This document shows, piece by piece, positions 54,434 to 62,689 of a stretch of 64,000 bases of DNA. Position 1 is the stretch's first letter, and every line of letters begins with the position of its first letter. The notes below the pieces were generated by a model. The model did not search any database and was not told the DNA's origin. It saw nothing but the letters and a program-made list of their open reading frames with translations. The DNA lies in contig NZ_CP170339.1 of assembly GCF_042445055.1 (NCBI RefSeq), forward strand, positions 1 to 64,000. Reading direction: 5' to 3'. The translations under genes and the position numbers were made by a program. The DNA comes from Falsihalocynthiibacter sp042445055 (GTDB lineage Bacteria > Pseudomonadota > Alphaproteobacteria > Rhodobacterales > Rhodobacteraceae).

Positions 54434-54838
54434 TTATTCGGGATAGGCCACCGGCCCGCCCTGCTCTTCCCAAGTCGAGAAACCTTCGCGCAAATGGGCG
54501 GCCTCAAACCCCATGTCGCCCAGGGTCGCCACCGTTAATGCCGAGCGCCAGCCAGACGCGCAGTGAAAAACAAATTTCTTATCTTCGGCAAAAATCTCTT
54601 TGAAATAAGGGCTTGCGGGATCGACCCAGAATTCGACCATCCCACGGGGACAGTGGAAGCTATTGGGAATATAGCCCCGCTGGCGTTCGCGAATGTCACG
54701 AATATCCACGATCACGACGTTTGGATCCTGCAACATTTCGATCAAATCCTTAGTCTCAATTTCCTCAATTCGCGCACGGGCGTTCGCCACCATTTGAGCG
54801 GATGATATCTTGAGTTTTGGCGTTCGAGGGGACGGCAT
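54434..54838 (-). CDS. Rhodanese-like domain protein
   Basis: A single-domain rhodanese of 134 aa. The active-site loop is HCASGWRS with the persulfide Cys, and VVIVDIRDIRERQRGYIPNSFHCPRG is the typical first half. It may carry sulfur or simply bind an anion. AAAGGAGCC precedes the ATG at 54838; the frame is open to 54889. It is transcribed against the surrounding catabolic genes and has no obvious link to them. Confidence 0.88.
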   Translation of the reverse strand: MPSPRTPKLKISSAQMVANARARIEEIETKDLIEMLQDPNVVIVDIRDIRERQRGYIPNSFHCPRGMVEFWVDPASPYFKEIFAEDKKFVFHCASGWRSALTVATLGDMGFEAAHLREGFSTWEEQGGPVAYPE

Positions 54839-54919
54839 GTAGGCTCCTTTTTGCAAACATTGACACGCCCTTCGGAACGGTTCAACCATGGTGGCAAATC
54901 AATCAGAATTGGAGACGAG

Positions 54920-55669
54920 ATGTCTAAACCTATTGCTCTTGTTACGGGCGGCGCACAAGGCATCGGACTGGCCTCGGCCAAGGCCATCGCCGAGAACGGT
55001 GCGCGCATTGTAATCGCCGACATCAACGCCGAGGGAGCCGAAAGCGCAGCACGAGAAATCGCGGACGATGCCGTCGCTTACGCTTGTGACATGGGCGATC
55101 CAAAGCAGATCGCGGCTCTTTTCGACAAGATCGAGACTGAGGTTGGCCCTGTTTCGATTTTGGTGAACAACGCCGGAATTTCGCTCCCGTCCGAATTCCT
55201 TGAAACTTCGCTTGAGGATTTCCAAGCCGTTATCGACGTGAATTTGACGGGAACATTCCTTGCGAGCCAGCGCGCCGCTCAAACGATGGTCGCCAAGGGC
55301 ATCAAGGGCGCTATCGTCAACATGTCCTCGGTAAATGCGGTTGTGAGCATCCCGACGATCTTGCCGTATTGTGCATCCAAAGGCGGCGTCATGCAAATGA
55401 CCAAAGCGGCCTCGCTTGCGCTTGCGCCCCACGGGATACGCGTAAATGCGGTTGGTCCTGGGTCAATTGACACAGACATGCTCGCAAGTGTGAACAGCAA
55501 TCCCGAGGCGCTCAAAACGCTCCTGTCGCGTACACCGCTTAAACGTATCGGGACAGCCAAGGAAATCGGCGATGTCGTTGCATTCCTCGCTTCGGACAAG
55601 GCCAGCTATATCACGGGCGAGACCATCTATGTGGACGGCGGCCGACTTGGAATGAACTATACCTGCTAG
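54920..55669 (+). CDS. SDR family NAD(P)-dependent oxidoreductase
   Basis: Short-chain dehydrogenase of 249 aa. The cofactor motif is VTGGAQGIG, with NNAG in the middle, catalytic Ser in NMSSVNA, the YxxxK pair in PYCASKGG, and PGSIDTDM near the substrate lid. A D after the second strand (IVIADINAEG) favours NAD. A GGAGA site lies 4 bases before the ATG at 54920. In this locus it most likely oxidises a sugar or acid-sugar hydroxyl. Its stop overlaps the GntR stop in CTAG. Confidence 0.9.
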   Translation: MSKPIALVTGGAQGIGLASAKAIAENGARIVIADINAEGAESAAREIADDAVAYACDMGDPKQIAALFDKIETEVGPVSILVNNAGISLPSEFLETSLEDFQAVIDVNLTGTFLASQRAAQTMVAKGIKGAIVNMSSVNAVVSIPTILPYCASKGGVMQMTKAASLALAPHGIRVNAVGPGSIDTDMLASVNSNPEALKTLLSRTPLKRIGTAKEIGDVVAFLASDKASYITGETIYVDGGRLGMNYTC

Positions 55670-56400
55670 GGTTCGATATCGTCGAAAGTGACACGCACGA
55701 ATTCCCAAGCAGCATCCAGATGCTCTAGCAACGCACGCTCTGCGGCATCTGGATCGCGGTCCAGAATACCCTGAAGAATCCGTTCGTGCGCGTGATAGTT
55801 TGCCAGATTTCGCTCTGGCAAACGCTCCATCTTTTCCCAATGCGGCGCGAGCCAAGATGTATAGCCCTCGTGAATCGCGGGGAAAATCGGGTTCTTGGAA
55901 ATGCTGTATAGCACCCCATGAAATGCGACATCTGTTTGATAAAACGCCACCGAGTCGCTGATGGCGGCCTTGTTGTCCGCGAGAGCGGTTCTTAGCTGGG
56001 CGATATCGTCTCGGTCGGCATTCAGCGCCGCTTCACGCACCAAGCCACGCTCAACGAAGACGCGACTATCGTAGAGGTTTTTCACGCCGCTACCATTGTT
56101 GAGCAAGTGGCCGATCACCCCGCCGACGGCGTGCAGGACTGTCTCGTAATCCGGCTTACGTACAATCGGGCGAAAGCGCGGTTTGCTCACCACAAGACCA
56201 CGATTGGACAGTGCCGTGATCGCTTCGCGCACAACCGTGCGGCTTGTATTAAAACGCTCCATCAACTCGCGTTCGGCAGGAAGCGGGGACTTGTCCGGCA
56301 ACGCGCCCGACATGATTTGCGCCTCAACTGTAGCAACGATTACGTCGGCCGCGCGACCAGTATGGGTGGCCTCGTCGTTGTGTGACTTATCTGCTTGCAT
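55666..56400 (-). CDS. GntR-family transcriptional regulator with FCD domain
   Basis: Repressor of the FadR/FCD subgroup, 244 aa. The winged helix shows LPAERELMERFNTSRTVVREAITALSNRGLV. The FCD all-helical effector domain has metal-binding-type residues in its central helices and binds small acids. The ATG at 56400 has GGGAGGAG (56406-56413) upstream. It is divergent from aldA; two TTTGG-N5-CCAAA sites flank the aldA promoter, so it probably controls aldA and the transporter genes. Confidence 0.92.
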   Translation of the reverse strand: MQADKSHNDEATHTGRAADVIVATVEAQIMSGALPDKSPLPAERELMERFNTSRTVVREAITALSNRGLVVSKPRFRPIVRKPDYETVLHAVGGVIGHLLNNGSGVKNLYDSRVFVERGLVREAALNADRDDIAQLRTALADNKAAISDSVAFYQTDVAFHGVLYSISKNPIFPAIHEGYTSWLAPHWEKMERLPERNLANYHAHERILQGILDRDPDAAERALLEHLDAAWEFVRVTFDDIEP

Positions 56401-56515
56401 AAAGACTCCTCCCGATACGGGCCGATATCCATTCAATCCGCCCAAGAAGACGTGCCGACTTCTGCGAAGGGTTAGAATTAGGTACTCGAATGTCCCGTTT
56501 TTTTCAATTCAATTA

Positions 56516-56530
56516 TTTGGCCCGTCCAAA
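56516..56530. promoter_or_regulatory. Upstream candidate FCD-GntR operator
   Basis: TTTGG-CCCGT-CCAAA is a 15-base inverted repeat of the same layout as the site at 56600-56614. It lies about 33 bases upstream of the TTGACA of the aldA promoter. A further half-site, GACCAAA, is at 56545-56551. Pairing of two such sites by DNA looping is possible. Confidence 0.4.
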
Positions 56531-56562
56531 ATTGATAAAAAACAGACCAAATTAAATTATTG

Positions 56563-56591
56563 TTGACATCAATCCATCATGTACGTTTATT
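56563..56591 (+). promoter_or_regulatory. aldA promoter (TTGACA-N17-TTTATT)
   Basis: A consensus -35 TTGACA (56563-56568) and a -10-like TTTATT (56586-56591) are spaced by exactly 17 bases. Transcription would start near 56598, immediately at the operator at 56600-56614, and leave a leader of about 75 bases before aldA. Confidence 0.6.
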
Positions 56592-56599
56592 ACCCTTAG

Positions 56600-56614
56600 T
56601 TTGGTCGTACCAAA
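56600..56614. promoter_or_regulatory. FadR/FCD-type operator (TTTGGTCGTACCAAA)
   Basis: Arms TTTGGT and ACCAAA flank a 3-base CGT. The TGGT-N3-ACCA core is the known layout of FadR-type GntR operators. It covers about +3 to +17 relative to the predicted aldA start, so binding would block transcription. The odd spacing distinguishes it from the even, CG-centred LacI-type site at 52300-52315. Confidence 0.6.
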
Positions 56615-56673
56615 AATGGAATCGGAAATTGTTGGATTTACTCCCTACTGACGGCAAAGTTTCAAAAGGCGCG

Positions 56674-58098
56674 ATGTATATCGACGGCGCATGGCGCCAC
56701 GCGACGGACCGCCCGCTTATCGAAGTGGAGAACCCAGCCAACGAGGAAACTATCGCAACCATCCCAGAGGGCACATCAGACGACGCCCTCGAAGCCCTTG
56801 CCGCCGCGCATCGTGCGCAGCCAACGTGGGCCGTTTTGCCTGCTATCGAGCGCGGTCGGCTTGTGGCAAAACTTGCGGACGCAGTTGCGGCAAATGCCGA
56901 ACGTCTTGCGACAATCATCACCATGGAGCAAGGCAAACCGATCAGCCAAGCACGTGGCGAAGTCGGCGCTGTTGAAACATTCTTACGCTATGCGGTCAGC
57001 CATGCCCGCAGCATCTCTGGAGATGTTCAGCGTTCGGACTCCACAAACGAAGAAATTCACTTGCGCCGCCACCCTTACGGAGTCGTTGTCGGCCTAACCT
57101 CATGGAATTATCCCGCCGCTCTTGTGACGCGCAAGCTTGGCCCCGCTCTTGTCACGGGCAATACCTTTGTTCTTCTCGCGCATGAGATTACGCCCCTATC
57201 GGGCCTCGAGATCGCTCGACTGGCGCATGAAGTCGGCATTCCCAAAGGTATATTCAACGTAGTTACCGGTCGTGGCCGTGTCGTCGGACAAGCGATGGTA
57301 GAAAGCCCGCTGACGGGTCTGGTTACAATGACCGGAAGCACCCGCGCAGGGCGCGAAATCTATCGGGCAGGTGCCGATACACTCAAGGTTCTGCGACTTG
57401 AACTCGGAGGCAAAGCCCCGTTCATCGTGATGGAAGATGCAGACATCGACAAGGCCGTAGCCGCCGCAGTCACGGCACGCTTCACCAACTGCGGACAGAT
57501 TTGCACATGCAACGAGCGGATGTATCTGCACCGCGATATTGCTGATGAATTCCTCGACAAATTCGTAAGAGCGACCAAGGCCCTGAGCATCGGAGACCCG
57601 ATGAAGGATTCCGATATCGGCCCCAAGGTCAGCGGCGTCGAAGTCGAGAAGGTCAAAGAGATCGTTGACCGAAATGTAAGCGAAGGCGCCGAGGTTCTAC
57701 TTGAGGGCGGCCCACTAAACGAGGGGCAGTACGCCAAGGGCCACTGGTATGCGCCTAGCGTCCTTTCTGTGGCGTCGAATGCTGCGCCACTCATGCAAGA
57801 AGAGGTCTTTGGCCCCGTGGTCGCGGCGCTACGTGTTGATAGCTTTGAAGAGGCAATTGCACACGCAAACGATACCGAATTTGGCCTGTCGGCGTTTCTT
57901 TTCACCAACGACATCAAACGCATGATGCGCGCACCTTATGAGCTGAAATTCGGAGAGATCTATTTCAACCGCGCCAACGGAGAGTCTGTTCAGGGCTTTC
58001 ATACTGGCTGGGGACATTCCGGACTTGGAGGAGAGGACGGGAAATATGGCTTTGATGGGTATCTGCGCAAGCAAACGACCTATGTGAATTGGGGATAA
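56674..58098 (+). CDS. aldA: Aldehyde dehydrogenase, AldA (lactaldehyde/glycolaldehyde) type
   Basis: Oxidises short hydroxyaldehydes to acids with NAD(P). The product is 474 aa from the ATG at 56674, matching the usual MYIDG start. Catalytic Cys is about 277 in NCGQICTCNERMY, Glu is in LELGGKAP, and Asn in SWNYP. The C-terminal GESVQGFHTGWGHSGLGGEDGK mirrors E. coli AldA. Unusually, the conserved KPSE/KPHE cofactor motif reads LAHE (residues 168-171), so the Lys is lost. In-frame TTG codons at 56629/56632 are alternative starts. Confidence 0.88.
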   Translation: MYIDGAWRHATDRPLIEVENPANEETIATIPEGTSDDALEALAAAHRAQPTWAVLPAIERGRLVAKLADAVAANAERLATIITMEQGKPISQARGEVGAVETFLRYAVSHARSISGDVQRSDSTNEEIHLRRHPYGVVVGLTSWNYPAALVTRKLGPALVTGNTFVLLAHEITPLSGLEIARLAHEVGIPKGIFNVVTGRGRVVGQAMVESPLTGLVTMTGSTRAGREIYRAGADTLKVLRLELGGKAPFIVMEDADIDKAVAAAVTARFTNCGQICTCNERMYLHRDIADEFLDKFVRATKALSIGDPMKDSDIGPKVSGVEVEKVKEIVDRNVSEGAEVLLEGGPLNEGQYAKGHWYAPSVLSVASNAAPLMQEEVFGPVVAALRVDSFEEAIAHANDTEFGLSAFLFTNDIKRMMRAPYELKFGEIYFNRANGESVQGFHTGWGHSGLGGEDGKYGFDGYLRKQTTYVNWG

Positions 58099-58109
58099 CC
58101 CAAATAACC

Positions 58110-58131
58110 GCAACGGAAGGGAGTCCGTTGC
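58110..58131 (+). promoter_or_regulatory. aldA-SBP intercistronic hairpin
   Basis: A perfect 8-bp stem, GCAACGGA (58110-58117) with TCCGTTGC (58124-58131), loop AGGGAG, lies just before the binding-protein gene. No T-run follows. It could protect or separate the abundant binding-protein mRNA segment. Confidence 0.5.
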
Positions 58132-58149
58132 AACAGTGGAGGAACTAAA

Positions 58150-59127
58150 ATGAACCGTAGAACTATACTTGGAACCGTGGCCGCCGTTGGCTTTGGTATG
58201 ATCACATCCGTTGCTGGCGCCGATGGCCTGCCCGCACTTGAGAAGAAAGAGCGCTATAAAGTTGGCTTCGCGCAGATGGAGTCAAACAACCCATGGCGCA
58301 TCGCCGAGACAAAATCATTCCATGACACCGCCGAGTCCTGCAATTGGGACCTTGTGGCAACCGACGCGGCTGGCTCTGCTGCGAAACAGGTTTCGGATGT
58401 GGATAGCATGATCGCCCAAGGCATCGATGTGCTATTCCTGCCACCTCGCGAGGAAAAACCCCTCATCCCCGCCGTTATGAAAGCGCGCGCAGCGGGCATT
58501 CCGACGTTCCTTGTGGACCGTTCCGTTGACAGCAATGTTGCCCAAGCAGGCGAGCATTATGTTTCATTCCTTGGCTCGGACTTTATCTGGCAAGGCCAAC
58601 AAGTCGCCGAATGGACGCTTGAGAACTTCAAAGGCGAAAAAGGCATTATTGTTGAGCTGGAAGGCACAACAGGATCGTCCCCTGCCAATGATCGTCGCAA
58701 GGGTTTTGACGACGTGATGGCACAGCACGACAATATGGAGATCGTTGCGTCGCAGTCTGGCGATTTTGCCCGCGACCTTGGCCGTCAGGTAATGGAGACC
58801 TTGCTTCAGGCCCACCCAGACGTGAACATCGTTTATGCACATAACGATGAAATGGCAATCGGTGCCATTCAGGCGCTTGAACTTGCGGGCCGCAAACCGG
58901 GCGAGGACGTACTGGTTGTGTCCATCGACGGCACACGGGATGCGCTGCAGGCGATCATTGACGGTAAAATGGGCGTAACAGTTGAAAGCTCGCCATTCTT
59001 TGGACCGCTCGCTTGCGAAGTCATGAACCGTTATGCCGAAGGCGAAGAAATCGAGCCTTGGGTACAGGTAAAAGACCGTATCTTTACCGCCGATAACGCC
59101 GCTGAGTTCATCGACGAAGCATACTAG
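58150..59127 (+). CDS. ytfQ: Sugar ABC transporter substrate-binding protein, YtfQ-like
   Basis: Periplasmic binding protein of 325 aa with an N-terminal signal peptide ending near SVAGAD. The body closely follows E. coli YtfQ, the galactofuranose binder: NPWRIAETKSFHD, IDVLFLPPREE, IPTFLVDRSVD, VELEGTTGSSPANDRRKGFD, SQSGDFARDLGRQVMET and VYAHNDEMAIGAIQALELAG. A furanose sugar or similar is therefore the likely ligand, but not proven. The mRNA for it is bracketed by hairpins at 58110-58131 and 59138-59172. Confidence 0.9.
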   Translation: MNRRTILGTVAAVGFGMITSVAGADGLPALEKKERYKVGFAQMESNNPWRIAETKSFHDTAESCNWDLVATDAAGSAAKQVSDVDSMIAQGIDVLFLPPREEKPLIPAVMKARAAGIPTFLVDRSVDSNVAQAGEHYVSFLGSDFIWQGQQVAEWTLENFKGEKGIIVELEGTTGSSPANDRRKGFDDVMAQHDNMEIVASQSGDFARDLGRQVMETLLQAHPDVNIVYAHNDEMAIGAIQALELAGRKPGEDVLVVSIDGTRDALQAIIDGKMGVTVESSPFFGPLACEVMNRYAEGEEIEPWVQVKDRIFTADNAAEFIDEAY

Positions 59128-59137
59128 GAACTCCCTG

Positions 59138-59172
59138 TTGGCCGAGGACCGCACACTATGGTTCTCGGCCGA
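59138..59172 (+). promoter_or_regulatory. SBP-ATPase intercistronic stem-loop
   Basis: TTGGCCGAGGACC (59138-59150) pairs with GGTTCTCGGCCGA (59160-59172) over 13 positions, two of them G-U, around a 9-base loop. There is no T-run. Such structures often protect the binding-protein mRNA and reduce expression of downstream membrane components. Confidence 0.6.
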
Positions 59173-59195
59173 TATATTCAGCGATCGGAGACACC

Positions 59196-60722
59196 ATGCA
59201 GCCGCTTGTGTCCATGCAAGACATCACCAAATCCTTTTCTGGAGTTCCCGCCCTCTCTGGTGCCGCCCTTGAAATCGCCCCTGGCGAAGTTCATGCGTTG
59301 ATCGGACAGAATGGCGCTGGGAAATCAACCTTCATCAAAATTCTAACCGGAGTTTACCGCCGCGATGGTGGAATTGTGCGTTTCCGCGATGCGGATTCGA
59401 CTATCTCTAGTCCGCGCGAAGCACAGGACGCAGGCATCGCGACCATCTATCAGGAACTAAACCTAGTTCCTCTTCGCAGCGTAACCGAGAACGTCATGAT
59501 GGGTTATGAACCCAAGAAGATGGGCGTTCTGATCGACTGGAAGGCAGCCCACAAGCGCACACGCGAAATCCTCATGCAATTCGGCATTGATATCGACGTA
59601 AAAGCGCCCCTGCGCAGCTACTCCACGGCCATTCAGCAACTTGTTGCGATTGCACGCGCAGTGTCTCTGGATGCGAAACTTGTGATTATGGACGAGCCGA
59701 CCTCGTCGCTTGACGCAAACGAAGTCAAAACGCTTTTCGGCGTTGTACGTTCCCTCAAAGAGGCGGGCGTATCGGTACTCTATGTGTCGCACTTCCTTGA
59801 TGAGTTATTCGAGATTTGCGACCGCGTTACCACGATGCGCGACGGGCAAACGGTTGGAACCCGCCAGATTGCCGACACGAATAAACTAGAACTCATCGCC
59901 GACATGCTGGGCCGCAATATCGAGGATATCAAAGCCGCAGGCATGACGGAGTTCTCGGGTGGCACGTCAGAAGTTGGCGAAGTTCTGCTTCAGGCAGAAG
60001 GGATTTCAACGGGCAACCACCTCGTGAATTTTGACCTAACCGTGCACAGTGGAGAGATCGTCGGCCTCGGCGGTCTTCTCGGCGCAGGACGAACAGAAGC
60101 TGCGCGCGCACTATTTGGCGTTGATCCCCTCACAAAAGGGGCGATCACGTATAAATCCAAAATCGGTGCCCCCAAGAGCCCTTCTGATGCGATCAAGAGT
60201 GGGATTGGTTTTCTGACCGAAGATCGGAAGGCCGAGGGCATCGTGCCCGATATGTCCGTGCGCGAGAACCTAACCCTTGCACTCCTGCCACGCCTCACGA
60301 AGAACGGACAGATCGACCGCGCCAAAGAGCGCGAGATCGTTGCGCATTTCATCAAAGCCTTGGGCATCAAGACCGCCAATATGGATCAACCCATCCGCGA
60401 GCTTTCGGGTGGCAACCAACAGAAAGTGCTTCTGGGCCGTTGGCTCGCAACCAAGCCCGATCTGCTTATCCTTGATGAACCGACACGCGGCGTAGACGTG
60501 GGGGCCAAGCTCGAAATTCAGGCCATCATCCGCGATTATGTTGCCGAAGGGTACGGCGTTCTCCTCATTAGTTCCGAATTCGAGGAGCTCGTTGAAGGTG
60601 CCGACCGTATCGTCGTGCTTCAGGACGGATATTCCGTGTCCGAGTTGCACAACCCCGGCATTACCGAGAACGCGCTCGTCAGCGCCATCGCACACCATCA
60701 CGAACAGGAGCAATCCGCATGA
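59196..60722 (+). CDS. ytfR: Sugar ABC transporter ATP-binding protein (tandem domains), YtfR-like
   Basis: Cytoplasmic ATPase of 508 aa with two ABC domains. Domain 1 has Walker A GQNGAGKST (37-45) and a non-canonical signature YSTAIQQLVAIARA before VIMDEPTSSLD. Domain 2 has RELSGGNQQKVLLGRWL and LLILDEPTRGVDVGAK, while its Walker A (GLGGLLGAGRTEAARALFG) is degenerate as in other carbohydrate-uptake RbsA-type proteins. It follows the YtfQ-like gene and overlaps the permease start by 4 bases. Confidence 0.93.
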   Translation: MQPLVSMQDITKSFSGVPALSGAALEIAPGEVHALIGQNGAGKSTFIKILTGVYRRDGGIVRFRDADSTISSPREAQDAGIATIYQELNLVPLRSVTENVMMGYEPKKMGVLIDWKAAHKRTREILMQFGIDIDVKAPLRSYSTAIQQLVAIARAVSLDAKLVIMDEPTSSLDANEVKTLFGVVRSLKEAGVSVLYVSHFLDELFEICDRVTTMRDGQTVGTRQIADTNKLELIADMLGRNIEDIKAAGMTEFSGGTSEVGEVLLQAEGISTGNHLVNFDLTVHSGEIVGLGGLLGAGRTEAARALFGVDPLTKGAITYKSKIGAPKSPSDAIKSGIGFLTEDRKAEGIVPDMSVRENLTLALLPRLTKNGQIDRAKEREIVAHFIKALGIKTANMDQPIRELSGGNQQKVLLGRWLATKPDLLILDEPTRGVDVGAKLEIQAIIRDYVAEGYGVLLISSEFEELVEGADRIVVLQDGYSVSELHNPGITENALVSAIAHHHEQEQSA

Positions 60723-61690
60723 GTGCCTCATTGGTTTCCGCGCGGCATCTAACACTGCTGCGCAATCACGGTGGCATTGCCGCGCTTGTTGTGCTGCTTG
60801 TCTTTAACGCCATTTTCACCCCGAATTTTCTTCAACTTCAGACGTTGTTCGTGAACATCTCTCAGGTTGCTACGATCGCCATTGTAGCCATGGGCATGAC
60901 ACTTGTGATCGCAACGGGCGGGATCGACCTATCTGTTGGTGCGGTTATGGCGCTTGCGGGTGCAATGGCTCCGCTCATCTTTACGTCGGCTTTCGGGGTT
61001 GAGTATCCGGTGCTCGGGCTGATCGCGGCCTTCTCTCTTCCGCTCGTAGCGGCAAGTATGTGTGGGCTTTTCAATGGGTTGATGGTCAGCGTGCTAAACG
61101 TTCAACCGATCATCGCAACGCTGATCCTATTCATCTCTGGCCGAGGAATTGCGCAGGTTCTAACCAACGGCAACCTTCAAACCTTCAAGAACCCCGCGTT
61201 TAGTTATCTGGGCACCGGCAAGGTTCTGGGGCTCCCATTCCAAGGCTGGCTCGCCCTTGCACTTGCTTGTGTCCTCTTCTGGGTCGTTACGCGAACTATC
61301 TTCGGGCGCTACTTGTTGGCGATTGGCGGCAATGAACAGGCGGCGCGGCTTTCGGGTGGTCCCGTGCGTTCGGTTAAGGTTGGGGCCTACGTAATCTGCG
61401 CGTTCTTGTCTGGGATCGCGGGACTGATCGTAGTGGCCATCAACTCTGCATCCGATGCGGCGCGCAACGGCAACTTGATGGAACTCGACGCGATTGCCGC
61501 CGCTGTTGTTGGGGGCGCACTCCTTCAGGGGGGACGCGCGCCGATATTCGGAGCGATCCTTGGAGCAACGATCATCCAGCTTGTGAAATACACGCTCCTA
61601 GCGAACGGCGTCGAAGACGAAGTCGCCCTTGTCGCCAAGGCCGTAATTATCCTGCTGGCTGTATACGTACAGCAAGCGCGGAAGGAGTAA
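60719..61690 (+). CDS. ytfT: Sugar ABC transporter permease 1, YtfT-like
   Basis: Inner-membrane permease of 323 aa with about ten hydrophobic segments and the RbsC-type signatures ATGGIDLSVGAVMALAGAM and AIAAAVVGGALLQGGRAPIFGAILG. It starts in the ATPase stop (ATGA) and is followed after 2 bases by a second permease, the YtfT-YjfF arrangement. The two probably form a heterodimer. Confidence 0.9.
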   Translation: MSASLVSARHLTLLRNHGGIAALVVLLVFNAIFTPNFLQLQTLFVNISQVATIAIVAMGMTLVIATGGIDLSVGAVMALAGAMAPLIFTSAFGVEYPVLGLIAAFSLPLVAASMCGLFNGLMVSVLNVQPIIATLILFISGRGIAQVLTNGNLQTFKNPAFSYLGTGKVLGLPFQGWLALALACVLFWVVTRTIFGRYLLAIGGNEQAARLSGGPVRSVKVGAYVICAFLSGIAGLIVVAINSASDAARNGNLMELDAIAAAVVGGALLQGGRAPIFGAILGATIIQLVKYTLLANGVEDEVALVAKAVIILLAVYVQQARKE

Positions 61691-61692
61691 CC

Positions 61693-62685
61693 ATGCTAGA
61701 CACCGATGCATTCGACCTGCGCAAATACCTGCGCAACAATACGCAAACGACTGCGGTTTGGGTTGCTCTCTTTGCGCTGATCGCATTTGGAACCCTTCGT
61801 TATGACGGCTTTGCAAGCGAATATAATATGGTCTCGTTTCTGAACTATAACGCCATGTTTATCGTTATTTCGCTTGGCATGTGCTTTGTGATTATGACGG
61901 GTGGCATTGACCTCTCGGTTGGTTCTGTCGCGGCATTCACATCCGTCGTGGCGGCCTATCTTAGCCCTCACGGCATTCAGGTGGCGCTTCCCGGTGCGGT
62001 GCTTGCCGGAATGGCCTTTGGCGCGATTAATGCGTTCACCATCATCGCGATGCGCATCCCTCCATTTATCGCAACGCTCGTCACAATGCTGGCGGCAAAG
62101 GGCGGTGCTCTCATCATTTCTGGTGCCGAAACCATTGGCGTCGATTGGGGCTCGAACTTCACAAAACTCGGGATGGAAAAGGCCTTCGGCGTCCTTCCGT
62201 GGGCAATCGTGATCGTAGCCGTCGTCACCGTTATCCTTTGGTTTGTATTGGAACGAACATCGCTTGGTCGCACCGTTCTTGCGATTGGCGGAAGCGAGGA
62301 TGCGTCGGCGCTCATGGGGCTTCCGATTAACAAAGCCAAAGCGTTTGTATATATTCTTAGCGGCGGTTGCGCGGGACTTGCAGGCGTCTTCCTTGCCTCT
62401 GGTTTTGGCGCGGGCCAACCGCTTGAGGGGATCGGCTGGGAGCTCTCTGCGATTGCGGCGGTTGTAGTTGGCGGCACCTTGCTGACGGGGGGAATGGGGT
62501 CTATTACCGCGACAGTCATCGGCGCGCTTCTACTTGGGCTCGTTTTCAACATTCTCAACTTTGAAAACGGTCGCGGCACCATCAGCCTAAGCGCATATTG
62601 GCAAATGGTAATCAGGGGCGGTTTCCTCTTTGTTGTCATCCTTTTTCAAACTCGTGTGACCGCACGAAATCAGAAAGTCAGATAG
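61693..62685 (+). CDS. yjfF: Sugar ABC transporter permease 2, YjfF-like
   Basis: Second permease of 330 aa with about ten hydrophobic segments. Signatures are MTGGIDLSVGSVAAFTSVV and AIAAVVVGGTLLTGGMGSITATVIGALLLG. Together with the genes at 58150, 59196 and 60719 it completes a YtfQRT-YjfF-type importer. Four bases separate it from the dehydratase gene, so the transporter and enzyme are likely co-transcribed. Confidence 0.9.
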   Translation: MLDTDAFDLRKYLRNNTQTTAVWVALFALIAFGTLRYDGFASEYNMVSFLNYNAMFIVISLGMCFVIMTGGIDLSVGSVAAFTSVVAAYLSPHGIQVALPGAVLAGMAFGAINAFTIIAMRIPPFIATLVTMLAAKGGALIISGAETIGVDWGSNFTKLGMEKAFGVLPWAIVIVAVVTVILWFVLERTSLGRTVLAIGGSEDASALMGLPINKAKAFVYILSGGCAGLAGVFLASGFGAGQPLEGIGWELSAIAAVVVGGTLLTGGMGSITATVIGALLLGLVFNILNFENGRGTISLSAYWQMVIRGGFLFVVILFQTRVTARNQKVR

Positions 62686-62689
62686 AATA

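Noticed and set aside
54885..54892. ACCATGGT palindrome upstream of the SDR gene as an operator
   Set aside because: It is only 8 bases, its half-site order is opposite to the TGGT-N3-ACCA sites, and it contains no LacI-type centre.
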